Part shown: piece after piece, positions 1 to 9,074 of the stretch
Position numbering within the stretch: position 1 is the first letter of the stretch
Layout: each line of letters opens with the position of its first letter
DNA from: an uncultured Clostridia bacterium
GTDB lineage: Bacteria; Bacillota; Clostridia; Christensenellales; Aristaeellaceae
Direction: 5' to 3'
Assembly: GCA_947165425.1 (NCBI GenBank)
Contig: CAMVAJ010000004.1
Span: 1-64,000, forward strand
Length of the DNA: 64,000 bases
Notes under the pieces: generated by a model
The model's database searches: none
What the model saw: only the letters and a program-made list of their open reading frames with translations
What the model was told of the DNA's origin: nothing
Translations under genes and position numbers: made by a program

Positions 1-91
1 CCAGCATTACAAAACGCGACTGGATATGTAAATTATTTAATTGAGATTAGTATGATATCATATATCCCAAATAAACCTGCGGCATCGCAGG

Positions 92-281
92 AGACCAGCC
101 CCTCTGTCGCTGCGGCGACATCTCCCCTTTACTGTGAAAATACGAAGTCTTTTCATTCATTGTGATAAATAGTACTTCGTACTATTTATGGTTATGTATG
201 GCTAAAGCAATCGTATCTAAAAACCTCCCCAGCTTGCTGGGGAGGGGGACCGCCGCGGAGCGGCGGTGGAAGGGCCGGTCT
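92..281. repeat. Palindromic intergenic element, copy A (paired inverted half-elements)
   Basis: Ends AGACCAGCCC (92-101) and GGGCCGGTCT (272-281) are near-perfect inverted repeats. Contains GTCGCTGCGGCGAC, the palindrome ATAAATAGTAC-TTC-GTACTATTTAT (165-189), CCTCCCCAGC-TT-GCTGGGGAGG and ACCGCCGC-GGA-GCGGCGGT. Related to 8818-8994 and 47558-47700. Confidence 0.85.
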
Positions 282-312
282 TTCAAGCCCTGTTTTTGCA
301 GCGTATCCGGTC

Positions 313-1305
313 TCAGTCCTCGTGATGGTCCGAGCCGAACTGCATCATCTCCATGATCTGGTAGCGGTCCATCTGCAGGTGCTTGGTCCGCTTCAGGGCC
401 TCCTCGATCGGGATCTCGACGATGCTGCCCTCCTGGGTGGCGATAATGCAGTTGGCGCGTCCCTCGGCGAAGGCCTTTACCGCTGTGTAGCCCATGCGGG
501 TCGCGGTCTCGCGGTCGCGTCCGGTCGGGGAGCCGCCGCGCTGGATGTGGCCGATGACGGTGATCGTCGGGCGGATGCCCAGGGCCTCGTGGATCTTCTC
601 GCCGACATCGAAGGCGTTGCCCGCGCCCTCGGCCACCACGACCATGAAGTGGGTGTAGCCCGCCAGACGGGAGGCGCGGATGCGATCGATCACGTTCTCC
701 TCGAAGCTCTCCACATGCTCGGGCACCAGCACGGCCGTCGCGCCCACGGCGGTGCCGACGTACAGTGCCAGGAAGCCCGCGTTGCGGCCCATGACCTCCA
801 CGACGGAGCAGCGCTCGTGGGACTGCATGGTGTCGCGGATCTTGTCGATGCACTCGATGGCCGTGTTGCAGGCCGAGTCGAAGCCGATGGTGTAGTTGGT
901 GCAGCCCACGTCATTATCGATGGTCGCGGGGATGCCGACCACCGGCACGCCCAGGCGGCTCAGCTCCAGGGCGCCGCGGAAGGTGCCGTCGCCGCCGATG
1001 GCGACGATGCCGTCCAGGCCCAGCATCTTGCAGGTCATGACGGCCTTCTGGCGGCCCTCCTCGGTCATGAACTCCTCGCTGCGCGCCGTGTACAGGATGG
1101 TGCCGCCCTTGGAGAGCAGGTGGCCGACGCTGGCCCGGGTCAGCGTCACGAAGTCCGTGTTGATCAGGCCCTGCCAGCCGCGGCGGATGCCGATGCACTC
1201 AATGCCGTACGTCAGCGCGGTCCGCGCCACCGCGCGCACCGCCGCGTTCATGCCCGGGGCGTCGCCGCCGCTCGTCAATACGCCGATTCTTCTGACCTTA
1301 TCCAT
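313..1305 (-). CDS. pfkA: ATP-dependent 6-phosphofructokinase
   Basis: MDKVRRIGVLTSGGDAPGMNAAVRA and GGDGTFRGA motifs typical of ATP-type PFK; full-length 330 aa. Confidence 0.96.
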   Translation of the reverse strand: MDKVRRIGVLTSGGDAPGMNAAVRAVARTALTYGIECIGIRRGWQGLINTDFVTLTRASVGHLLSKGGTILYTARSEEFMTEEGRQKAVMTCKMLGLDGIVAIGGDGTFRGALELSRLGVPVVGIPATIDNDVGCTNYTIGFDSACNTAIECIDKIRDTMQSHERCSVVEVMGRNAGFLALYVGTAVGATAVLVPEHVESFEENVIDRIRASRLAGYTHFMVVVAEGAGNAFDVGEKIHEALGIRPTITVIGHIQRGGSPTGRDRETATRMGYTAVKAFAEGRANCIIATQEGSIVEIPIEEALKRTKHLQMDRYQIMEMMQFGSDHHED

Positions 1306-1476
1306 CTTTTTTCCACTCCTTTTTTCTTTCCTGTGTCGCCCGCGCCGCGGGCCAAATCACTCTACAGCTTGCTATTTTATCTCAAAATCGCCGCGCTGAC
1401 AATAGCTCATTTCGCAGGAAGAGCAATCTGAGCAATCAAAATACAGCGCAAGCACAGTGCCGCACCGCCGCCCGGC

Positions 1477-1505
1477 TTGACACGGGCCCCGGTTCCCGGT
1501 ATGAT
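1477..1505 (+). promoter_or_regulatory. Sigma70-type promoter upstream of flavodoxin-like gene
   Basis: TTGACA - 17 bp - TATGAT. Confidence 0.6.
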
Positions 1506-1574
1506 GGGGCTGCATTCGGGTGCGCGCCCGGTCCAGAATCCCGGGGCGAACCCAAGAGAAGGAGCAATCGCGAC

Positions 1575-1985
1575 ATGAAAATCGCTGTCAGATATTACAC
1601 CAAGACCGGAAACACCCGGCGGCTGGCCGAGGCCGTCGCCGCGGCGGTGGGCGTCGAGGCCCTGCCCCTCAGCGCGCCCCTCGCGGAGCCGGTGGACGTT
1701 CTCTTTCTGGGCAACTCCTACTACGCCTTCAGCATCGACCCGGAGGTGCGGGATTTCGTCCGGAAGCTGGACCGGAGCAAGGTCGGCAAAATCGTCAACT
1801 TCGGCTCCGCGGCGATGCTGAACTCCACCTACAAAAAGGTCAAGACGGAGGCGGACAAGGTCGGCATCCCGATGGACGAGCGGGAGTTCCACTGCAAGGG
1901 CGAGTTCAAGGGCATCCACAAGGGCAAGCCGGACGCGGCGGATCTTGCGGCCGCCGCCGCCTTCGCCCGGGCGATCGTCGGCTGA
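1575..1985 (+). CDS. Flavodoxin-like protein
   Basis: N-terminal YYTKTGNTRRLAEAVA FMN phosphate-binding loop; 136 aa; good RBS upstream. Confidence 0.8.
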   Translation: MKIAVRYYTKTGNTRRLAEAVAAAVGVEALPLSAPLAEPVDVLFLGNSYYAFSIDPEVRDFVRKLDRSKVGKIVNFGSAAMLNSTYKKVKTEADKVGIPMDEREFHCKGEFKGIHKGKPDAADLAAAAAFARAIVG

Positions 1986-1995
1986 GGCCGGTCTC

Positions 1996-3429
1996 TCACT
2001 CGATCCGAACCATCTCCAGAATCCGGCCCGCGGCGTCGGTCACGACCCGCCGGCCGCAGGCGAAGATCCCCAGCGGACGCCCGTCCGCGGCGATCTCCGC
2101 CTTTTTGCCGTCGCTGCGGATCGCGTAGCGGTGTCCGTAGAACGCCGCCTCGTACTCACAGGCCACGCCGCTCCCGAGGCTGAACCACACCTGCCCCAGG
2201 TGCGGGTGGAGGCCATAGCGGTGCGCGATGTACTCCAGCGCGGCGAGCATCGTAGGGCCGTAGGCATCCTGGATCGGCTCGCCGCTCCACTCCGCCACGG
2301 GCTGGTGCGTCACCGCGTGGACCAGGGAGGGCTTCCCGCTGAAGGGGTCGAACTGCTGCGTGAAGCGGCAGCCGTTCTCCGCGAGGGTGCGCAGGAGCTT
2401 CTCCCCCAGCCGCGTCACGAGGGTGTGCCAGCCGTAATGCTCCAGCGCGAGGATCGCCCGCTGGTAGGTGAGGCCCTCCGGCTGGCCGCTCCAGTTGTTC
2501 TCCGGCGCGTTGCGGAAGGCGGGGTCGCTCGCCGCCACGCTCGGCAGCGGGAAGGGCGTCCAGAACTCCCGGGGATTGAGCAGATGCTCCCTCACAAAGC
2601 GGTCCGCCATCCCCTGGGAGACCGAGCCCCAGTACATACAGCGGAGCGTGTTGTGACAGAGGATGTCCACGGTCCGCCCCGTCCGGTCCCGGTCGAAGCA
2701 GGCCCCGCGCGCCTCGTCCCAGAGGCCCGCCCGCAGCCGCTCGGCCACCTCCGCCGCCTTCCGCCGCCAGGTCTCCGCCTCTCCGTCGCCTAAAATGCGG
2801 CTGATCCGTGCGAGGGTGTCCCGGCAGGCATAGCTCCAGCTGGTCACGTCCATGCTCGCCATAGGCACGACGGCGTAGCCCCGGGGCGGCTCGTCCGCCG
2901 GCCACCAGTTGGGCGCGTCGCCGTAGCGCAGGGCCAGGTCCTCCCCCGTGTCGTACACGCAGAAGGACTCCAGCAGCCCGTCCCCGTCGCTGTCCCGGGT
3001 GCGCCACAGGCACGCGTCGAAGCGCCGCAGGCAGTCCCGGAGCCCGAGCAGCCAGTCCTGGTCCTCCCCCAGCAGATAGTAGAGATTCAGCGCGGGATAG
3101 GGGAAGCAGAAGCCCTGATATTTGTCGAACTGCGCCTCCACCGCGCCCCCCTCGCAGCGGATGGAGCCCGGCAGACGCCCGTCCGCCCGCTGGTGCCGCA
3201 TGAACAGCAGGCAGTTGTTCCGCGCCGCCTCCAGGCTGCGCAGGGCGTACATTTCGCCGCCCATCGGCTGGGTCTCCAGCCAGATTTTTTCATATCCGCC
3301 GCCCTCCACCAGCACCAGGTCGTCCCCGAAGCGCTTCAGGTTCCAGCGGCACTTGGCCTCCGCCGCGTCCCAGACGCGCTGGAGCGCCTCGCTCCCGCAG
3401 GAGAAGGAAACCCATGTCTCCGGCAGCAT
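1996..3429 (-). CDS. Alpha/alpha-toroid glycoside hydrolase-like protein (MGH1/GH63-like)
   Basis: MLPETWVSFSCGSEALQRVWDAAEAKCRWNLKRFG...NNWSGQPEGLTYQ...AEWSGEPIQDAYGPTMLAALEYI. ATG chosen at 3429; the upstream part of the ORF reads through repeat copy C. Confidence 0.65.
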   Translation of the reverse strand: MLPETWVSFSCGSEALQRVWDAAEAKCRWNLKRFGDDLVLVEGGGYEKIWLETQPMGGEMYALRSLEAARNNCLLFMRHQRADGRLPGSIRCEGGAVEAQFDKYQGFCFPYPALNLYYLLGEDQDWLLGLRDCLRRFDACLWRTRDSDGDGLLESFCVYDTGEDLALRYGDAPNWWPADEPPRGYAVVPMASMDVTSWSYACRDTLARISRILGDGEAETWRRKAAEVAERLRAGLWDEARGACFDRDRTGRTVDILCHNTLRCMYWGSVSQGMADRFVREHLLNPREFWTPFPLPSVAASDPAFRNAPENNWSGQPEGLTYQRAILALEHYGWHTLVTRLGEKLLRTLAENGCRFTQQFDPFSGKPSLVHAVTHQPVAEWSGEPIQDAYGPTMLAALEYIAHRYGLHPHLGQVWFSLGSGVACEYEAAFYGHRYAIRSDGKKAEIAADGRPLGIFACGRRVVTDAAGRILEMVRIE

Positions 3430-3463
3430 CCGTCCTGCGCCCCCTCTCTGTTTATAAATCTGA

Positions 3464-3524
3464 AAACCGGCCCTTCCGCCGCCGCCCCGCGGAGGGCGAC
3501 GGTCCCCTCCCCTTTCAGGGGAGG
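3464..3524 (-). repeat. Palindromic intergenic element, solo half-element (copy C)
   Basis: Reverse complement reads GCCTCCCCTGAAAGGGGAGGGGACCGTCGCCCTCCGCGGGGCGGCGGCGGAAGGGCCGGTTTT, matching the half-elements at 33897 and 47636. Confidence 0.8.
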
Positions 3525-3695
3525 CTTTAGATCCTGCGCTTTCTACACCGGCCCTATCATAGCATGAACCGCCATTTCCGTAAACACAAAAACCCGGCCC
3601 GCGAAAGGCCGGAAAAAAGAACCGGAACGGATCTTGTATTTCGCCGCGATCCGGGCTACAATCAGTTGAAATCAACCCGAAGGCGAGGTGACGGA

Positions 3696-6383
3696 ATGGA
3701 GCGGCTGCGCTGCGTGGTCGAGCGCATTACCTATCAGAACGCGGAGAACGGCTACTCCGTTCTCAAGGTCCGGGCAAAGGGCTTCTATGATCTCGTCACC
3801 GCCGTCGGCTGCATGGCGGAGGTGCACGTCGGCGCCGTGCTCTCCCTGGAGGGCGAGTGGAAGGTCGACAGCAAATACGGGCGGCAGTTCGCCATCACAA
3901 AGTATGAGGAGACCCTGCCCGCCACGGTCTACGGCATCGAAAAGTATCTGGGCTCCGGCCTGATCAAGGGCGTCGGGCCGAAGTTCGCCCAGAAGATCGT
4001 CCGGGCCTTCGGCGCGGAGACCCTCGCGGTGATCGAGGAGCGGCCGGACGAGCTGGCCCGGGTGCCGGGCATCGGGCAGGTGCGCGTCAACCGCATCAAA
4101 AAGAGCTGGGCCGACCAGAAGGAGATCAAAAACATCATGCTCTTTCTGCAGGGGCACGACGTCAGCACCAGCCACGCCACCAAAATCTATAAGACCTACG
4201 GCAGCCAGAGCCTCGACGTCGTGCGGGAAAACCCGTACCGCCTGGCCGACGACATCTGGGGCATCGGCTTCCGGACCGCCGACACCATCGCCTCGAAGAT
4301 GGGCTTCGGCCGCGAGAAGTACGCCCGCCTGCGCTCAGGCCTCCTGTACACGCTGAACCGGCTCTCCGAGGAGGGCCACTGCTTCGCCGCCCGGCAGCAG
4401 CTCTTGGAGAAGGGCGGGGAGCTGCTGGGCGTGGAGGAGGCGCTGCTGTCCATGACCCTGGACGAGATGATCCGCGCCCGGGACGTCATCACGGAGGAGC
4501 CGGACGCCATCTACCTCCCGCCCTTCTATTTCTCGGAAACCGGCACCGCGAAGCGGCTCCTCGCCATCGCCGCCAGCCCCGGGGGCATCCGCGCCGAGCC
4601 GGACCCCGACCGGATCCGGGCGCTCACACACACGGACTACGACCCGATTCAGCTGGACGCCATCACCGCCGCCGCCCGCTCGAAGGTGCTGATCCTGACC
4701 GGCGGCCCCGGCACGGGCAAGACGACCACCACGCTGGGGATCATCACCGCCTTCCGCGAGGCCGGGGCCGATATCCTGCTAGCCGCGCCCACGGGCCGGG
4801 CGGCCAAGCGGCTCTCGGAGGCCACGGGTCTCGAGGCGAAGACCCTCCACCGCCTGCTGGAGTTCAAGCCGCCGGAGGGCTACCAGCGGGGGGAGGAGCA
4901 TCCGCTCCGGGGCGACGTGCTGATCGTGGACGAGTGCTCCATGATCGACATCGTGCTGATGTACAATCTCCTCAAGGCCGTGCCGGACACCATGACGCTG
5001 ATCCTCGTGGGCGACGTGGACCAGCTGCCCTCCGTCGGCGCGGGCAACGTGCTGCGGGATCTGATCGCCTCCGGCCGCTTCCCCGTCGTCCGCCTGACGC
5101 GGATCTTCCGCCAGGCGCAGACCAGCCGGATCATCATGAACGCCCACCGGGTCAACCGCGGGGAGATGCCGGAGATCCGCAACGGCGCGCAGAGCGACTT
5201 CTTTTTCATCGCGGAGGAGGACCCGGAGCGGGCGGCACGGCTGATCGTGCAGCTGGTTCGGGAGCGGCTGCCCAGGCACTACCACACCAACCGCATCCAG
5301 GTGCTGACGCCGATGCAGCGGGGCGTGGCGGGCGCCGCGAATCTGAACCAGCTCATGCAGGCCGCCGTCAACCCGGGGGACGAGGGGCTGCGCCACAGCG
5401 GCTATCTTTTCAGGCCCAACGACAAGGTCATGCAGATCCGCAACAACTATGACAAGGAGGTCTTCAACGGGGATATCGGCGTCATCGCCCGCGTGGACAC
5501 GGAGGAGCGGGAGCTGACCGTCGATTTCGACGGCCGCGCCGTCTCCTACGACGTCTCCGAGCTGGACGAGCTGGTGCTGGCCTACGCCACCACCATCCAC
5601 AAGGCGCAGGGCTCCGAGTACCCGATCGTCGTGATGCCCGTCCTGATGTCGCACTACGTAATGCTCCAGCGGAATCTCATCTACACGGGCATCACCCGGG
5701 CCAAACAGATCCTCGTGATGGTCGGCTCCCCGAAGGCCCTGGGCATCGCGCTGCGCAGCGTGAACGTCGAGAAGCGGAACACCCTCCTGGCGGCCCGGCT
5801 GAGCGGAACGCTGCCGAAGGCCGCCGCGCCCGGGCCGGCGGCGGACGGGCGCTATGTCTGCTTCGACGTGGAGACGCCCAACAGCGCGAACGACCGCATG
5901 AGCGCCATCGGGATCGCCGTGGTGGAACACGGCGCCGTGACCCGGGAGTTCTTCAGCTACGTCAACCCGGAGGAGCCCTTCGACCGCTTCAACACCGAGC
6001 TCACGGGCATCGGCACCGCGACGGTCCGGGACGCGCCGACCTTCGGCCAGCTCTGGCCCCGGCTGGAGCCCCTCCTCTCCGGCGGCACGCTGGTGGCGCA
6101 CAACGCGCCCTTCGACCTCGGCGTGCTGAAAAGCTGTCTGCGGGCCTACGGCATCCGCTGGAGAGAGTCCGTCCCCTACGCCTGCACCGTGCGGATCGGG
6201 CGGGCGGAGCTGCCGGGCAGGAGCCACAAGCTGAACGACATGTGCGCCTACTACGGGATCGCCCTCGACCACCACCAGGCGGACAGCGACAGCCGCGCCT
6301 GCGCCGAGATCCTGCTGCGGTATCTGCGCGGCGGCGTGCAGGTCCCACGCTACATCCGGCAGTTCCGCCTGACGGAGGGCTGA
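3696..6383 (+). CDS. recD2: RecD2-like SF1 DNA helicase fused to C-terminal DnaQ/epsilon-type 3'-5' exonuclease domain
   Basis: Helicase motifs LTGGPGTGKTTTT, VDECSMID, GDVDQLPSVGAG, YATTIHKAQGSEYP. C-terminal about 185 aa carry exonuclease motifs FDVET, HNAPFD and HHQADSDSRA. ATG at 3696. Confidence 0.93.
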   Translation: MERLRCVVERITYQNAENGYSVLKVRAKGFYDLVTAVGCMAEVHVGAVLSLEGEWKVDSKYGRQFAITKYEETLPATVYGIEKYLGSGLIKGVGPKFAQKIVRAFGAETLAVIEERPDELARVPGIGQVRVNRIKKSWADQKEIKNIMLFLQGHDVSTSHATKIYKTYGSQSLDVVRENPYRLADDIWGIGFRTADTIASKMGFGREKYARLRSGLLYTLNRLSEEGHCFAARQQLLEKGGELLGVEEALLSMTLDEMIRARDVITEEPDAIYLPPFYFSETGTAKRLLAIAASPGGIRAEPDPDRIRALTHTDYDPIQLDAITAAARSKVLILTGGPGTGKTTTTLGIITAFREAGADILLAAPTGRAAKRLSEATGLEAKTLHRLLEFKPPEGYQRGEEHPLRGDVLIVDECSMIDIVLMYNLLKAVPDTMTLILVGDVDQLPSVGAGNVLRDLIASGRFPVVRLTRIFRQAQTSRIIMNAHRVNRGEMPEIRNGAQSDFFFIAEEDPERAARLIVQLVRERLPRHYHTNRIQVLTPMQRGVAGAANLNQLMQAAVNPGDEGLRHSGYLFRPNDKVMQIRNNYDKEVFNGDIGVIARVDTEERELTVDFDGRAVSYDVSELDELVLAYATTIHKAQGSEYPIVVMPVLMSHYVMLQRNLIYTGITRAKQILVMVGSPKALGIALRSVNVEKRNTLLAARLSGTLPKAAAPGPAADGRYVCFDVETPNSANDRMSAIGIAVVEHGAVTREFFSYVNPEEPFDRFNTELTGIGTATVRDAPTFGQLWPRLEPLLSGGTLVAHNAPFDLGVLKSCLRAYGIRWRESVPYACTVRIGRAELPGRSHKLNDMCAYYGIALDHHQADSDSRACAEILLRYLRGGVQVPRYIRQFRLTEG

Positions 6384-6488
6384 CGGCCTGACAAAAACTT
6401 ACACAAGCATAAGCACTTGCCCCGCCCCCCGTTCCGTGATATCATAGGACTGCCGAAAGGCGACCAAGTGTTGACAGGAGGAGTTTCC

Positions 6489-7061
6489 ATGAAGAAAAAT
6501 CTCGGCGTGCTGCAGGCCGTCTACCCCATGCCCGTGCTGATGGTGGCCGCCTATGACGAGGCGGGCAAGGTGAACGTGATGAACGCGGCCTGGGGCATGA
6601 TCTGCGCCATGGACAAGATCGCGCTGTTCATCGACGAGGACCACAAGACCACCCAGAATCTGCTCAAGACCAAGGCCTTCACCGTCGCGCTGGCGGACCG
6701 GGCCCACATGGACGTGGCGGATTTCTTCGGGATCGCGTCGGGCAACAAGATGGACGACAAGTTCGAGCGCACCGGTTACCATGCGGCCCGGAGCGAGCAC
6801 GTGAACGCCCCCGTCATCGAGGAGTTCCCGGTGGTCATGGAGTGCGAGCTGGCGGAGGTGATCAACACCGAGAGCATGTACGCCATCGTCGGCAAGATCG
6901 TCAACGTCGCCGCCGAGGAGGCGGTGCTGGACGAGGCCGGCAAGGTCGATCCGAATAAGCTGAACGCGCTGATCTTCGACCAGTTCCGGCACGGGTATTA
7001 CGTCTCCGGCGAGCAGGTCGGCAAGGCCTGGAACGCGGGCGCCGCCCTGATGAAGAAATGA
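6489..7061 (+). CDS. Flavin reductase / flavoredoxin-like FMN-binding protein
   Basis: MKKNLGVLQAVYPMPVLMVAAYDEAGKVNVMNAAWGMICAMDKIALFID...TGYHAARSEHVNAPVIEEFPVVMECEL; RBS aggaggag. Confidence 0.85.
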   Translation: MKKNLGVLQAVYPMPVLMVAAYDEAGKVNVMNAAWGMICAMDKIALFIDEDHKTTQNLLKTKAFTVALADRAHMDVADFFGIASGNKMDDKFERTGYHAARSEHVNAPVIEEFPVVMECELAEVINTESMYAIVGKIVNVAAEEAVLDEAGKVDPNKLNALIFDQFRHGYYVSGEQVGKAWNAGAALMKK

Positions 7062-7233
7062 GCGTTGGAATTCCATATAAGCAAATAATTATTTTTCCCT
7101 GATGACTGCCACCTTCTCCCGCCGGTACGTATGTAATAGTGCAGGCGGTCATGAAGCGCATGGCGCGCCGCCTGCGGGGAGCGCGATTCCCCATGGAACC
7201 GGGGATGCGCAGAGAATGAGGAGGAAAACGAAA

Positions 7234-7761
7234 ATGAAAAAGCTGATTGCCGTTCTGATGAGCCTGTGCCTGATGATGACCGCCGTGGCCGCCCTGGCCG
7301 GCGCGGGCGACCCTGTTACGATCAACTGGAGCGATTACGAGGCCGACGCCGCCAACGTCGAGGGACAGTTCGCCACCGTGGCGGGCACCGGCCTGAAAAT
7401 GTTCATCCCCGCCGAGTTCGTCGATTCGGAGATCTCCGAGGAGAACGCCGCGGGCGGCACCATCATGGTGCTGAAGACCGAGAAGGAGGAGAAGGCCGTG
7501 GTGAACGCCCAGGTCGTCGCCACCGACCTCGACAGCTTCAAGACCCTCCTGGAGGAGCAGGGCAGGACCCTGTGGGCCACCGTTCTGAACGGGATCCCCT
7601 GCCTGCAGTTCACGGTGGACACCGAGGGCGTGATCACCTCCTGCTTTGCCTTCGGCACCGAGGGCGGCCGCACCCTGGTCTTCAGCTTCACGCTGGCGAA
7701 CCAGGAGCCCTACACCAGCCTGTACAAGCTGATGGTCTCCTCCATCCAGATTGCCGAATAA
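7234..7761 (+). CDS. Secreted protein of unknown function
   Basis: Signal peptide MKKLIAVLMSLCLMMTAVAALAGAG; RBS aggagg. Confidence 0.75.
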   Translation: MKKLIAVLMSLCLMMTAVAALAGAGDPVTINWSDYEADAANVEGQFATVAGTGLKMFIPAEFVDSEISEENAAGGTIMVLKTEKEEKAVVNAQVVATDLDSFKTLLEEQGRTLWATVLNGIPCLQFTVDTEGVITSCFAFGTEGGRTLVFSFTLANQEPYTSLYKLMVSSIQIAE

Positions 7762-7770
7762 ACCCCAGCG

Positions 7771-7809
7771 CCCTCCGGTCTGCGCGATCAGACCGGAGGG
7801 CTTTTTTTG
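7771..7809 (+). terminator. Rho-independent terminator
   Basis: CCCTCCGGTCTG-cgcgat-CAGACCGGAGGG followed by CTTTTTTT. Confidence 0.92.
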
Positions 7810-7895
7810 TTCGTCTCTTCTGCGCCGTCGGCAGTAGTTTATACGCCCCTCTTGCGGTTTGGGCGACTTGGGTTTATGATCTTTTCAAAAGGGTC

Positions 7896-7926
7896 TTGAC
7901 TCTCACACTGTGGCAGGGATTAGAAT
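7896..7926 (+). promoter_or_regulatory. Candidate MerR-type promoter with 19-bp spacer
   Basis: TTGACT-CTCACACTGTGGCAGGGAT-TAGAAT; 19-bp spacer with dyad symmetry, directly upstream of a merR-family gene. Confidence 0.8.
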
Positions 7927-7967
7927 CATCGTGAGCTCAAACACACCGTCCATGGAGGGAATTGCAC

Positions 7968-8771
7968 ATGCTGAAGATCGGAGATTTTTCAAAGCTTTCC
8001 AGAGTGAGCGTCCGGATGCTTCGCCATTACGACGAGATCGGCCTGCTGAAGCCGGCCGAGACCGACGCGCTGACCGGCTACCGGTATTACCGGGAGGATC
8101 AGCTGCTCGTCATGGGGCGGATCACGGCCCTGAAGGACATGGGCTTCACCCTGGCGGACATCGTCCGGATCCTGGATATCTACGAGGACCGGGACCAGCT
8201 GGACGCGTTTCTGTCCGCCCGGGAGGAGGAGCTGTCCCGGCTCTCCAGGGAGACGGCATACCGGCTGACGCTGCTGGAAACGGCCCGGAAGCGGCTGAGA
8301 AAGGAGCAGCATATGAATTACGATGTGACAGTCCGAACCATTCCCGAGCGGTACGCGGCCACGGTGCAGATGGTGGTCCCGCGCTACGAGGACGAGGGCA
8401 TGCTCTGGGGCATGATGGCCGAGAGCAAAACGCCGCTCATCCCCGCGGAGCCCTGCCTGGCGACGGCGGTGTTCCTGGACAGGGAGTACAAGGAGGAGAA
8501 CGTGGAGATCATGGTCTCCATGACGGTCAAGGGAACCTACGAGGACACGGAGCACGTGAAGTTCAGGACGCTGCCGGCGGTGAAGGTCGCCAGCTGCGTG
8601 ATCAAGGGCAGCTACGCCCAGATCGGCGAGGCGACCGCCGCCGTCGTCTCCTGGATCCACGAGAACGGCTATCAGCCCGACGGCCCCATGTTCAACATCT
8701 ACCACGTCAGCCCCAACGAGACCCAGAACCCGGACGAGTACGTGACGGAGCTCTGCTTCCCGATCGCGTGA
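7968..8771 (+). CDS. MerR-family regulator with C-terminal GyrI-like/effector-binding domain
   Basis: MLKIGDFSKLSRVSVRMLRHYDEIGLLKP(...)TGYRYYREDQL winged HTH; C-terminal VRTIPERYAATVQ... effector domain. Confidence 0.93.
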   Translation: MLKIGDFSKLSRVSVRMLRHYDEIGLLKPAETDALTGYRYYREDQLLVMGRITALKDMGFTLADIVRILDIYEDRDQLDAFLSAREEELSRLSRETAYRLTLLETARKRLRKEQHMNYDVTVRTIPERYAATVQMVVPRYEDEGMLWGMMAESKTPLIPAEPCLATAVFLDREYKEENVEIMVSMTVKGTYEDTEHVKFRTLPAVKVASCVIKGSYAQIGEATAAVVSWIHENGYQPDGPMFNIYHVSPNETQNPDEYVTELCFPIA

Positions 8772-8817
8772 GACCTCTACTCGTCATAACTGTTCATTCG
8801 CATGGGGCATCGTGACT

Positions 8818-8994
8818 GAAACCTCTCTGTCGCTGCGGCGGCATCTCCCCTTTACTGTGAAAATACGAGTATTTTCATTCATCGTGTTCAATAGTACTTC
8901 GTACTATTTATGGTTATTTCAGGGGAGACAGGGAAAAAGTTACTCGAAGCCTCCCCTGAAAGGGGAGGGGGACCGCTTGCGGTGGAGAGGTTTC
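8818..8994. repeat. Palindromic intergenic element, copy B (paired inverted half-elements)
   Basis: Terminal inverted repeats GAAACCTCTC (8818-8827) / GAGAGGTTTC (8985-8994). Central stretch CATCTCCCCTTTACTGTGAAAATACGA...AATAGTACTTCGTACTATTTATGGTTAT is shared with copy A. Confidence 0.85.
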
Positions 8995-9022
8995 GCTGCA
9001 CAAATGAATCGATCCTTCCCAT

Positions 9023-9067
9023 CAAAAAAGTCCCCCGGTCGGAAGCCGTATGGCCTCCGCCGGGGGA
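9023..9067 (-). terminator. Rho-independent terminator of the 9075-9701 gene
   Basis: Minus strand: CCCCCGGcggaGGCcatacGGCttccgaCCGGGGG followed by ACTTTTTT. Confidence 0.75.
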
Positions 9068-9074
9068 TTGCCGT

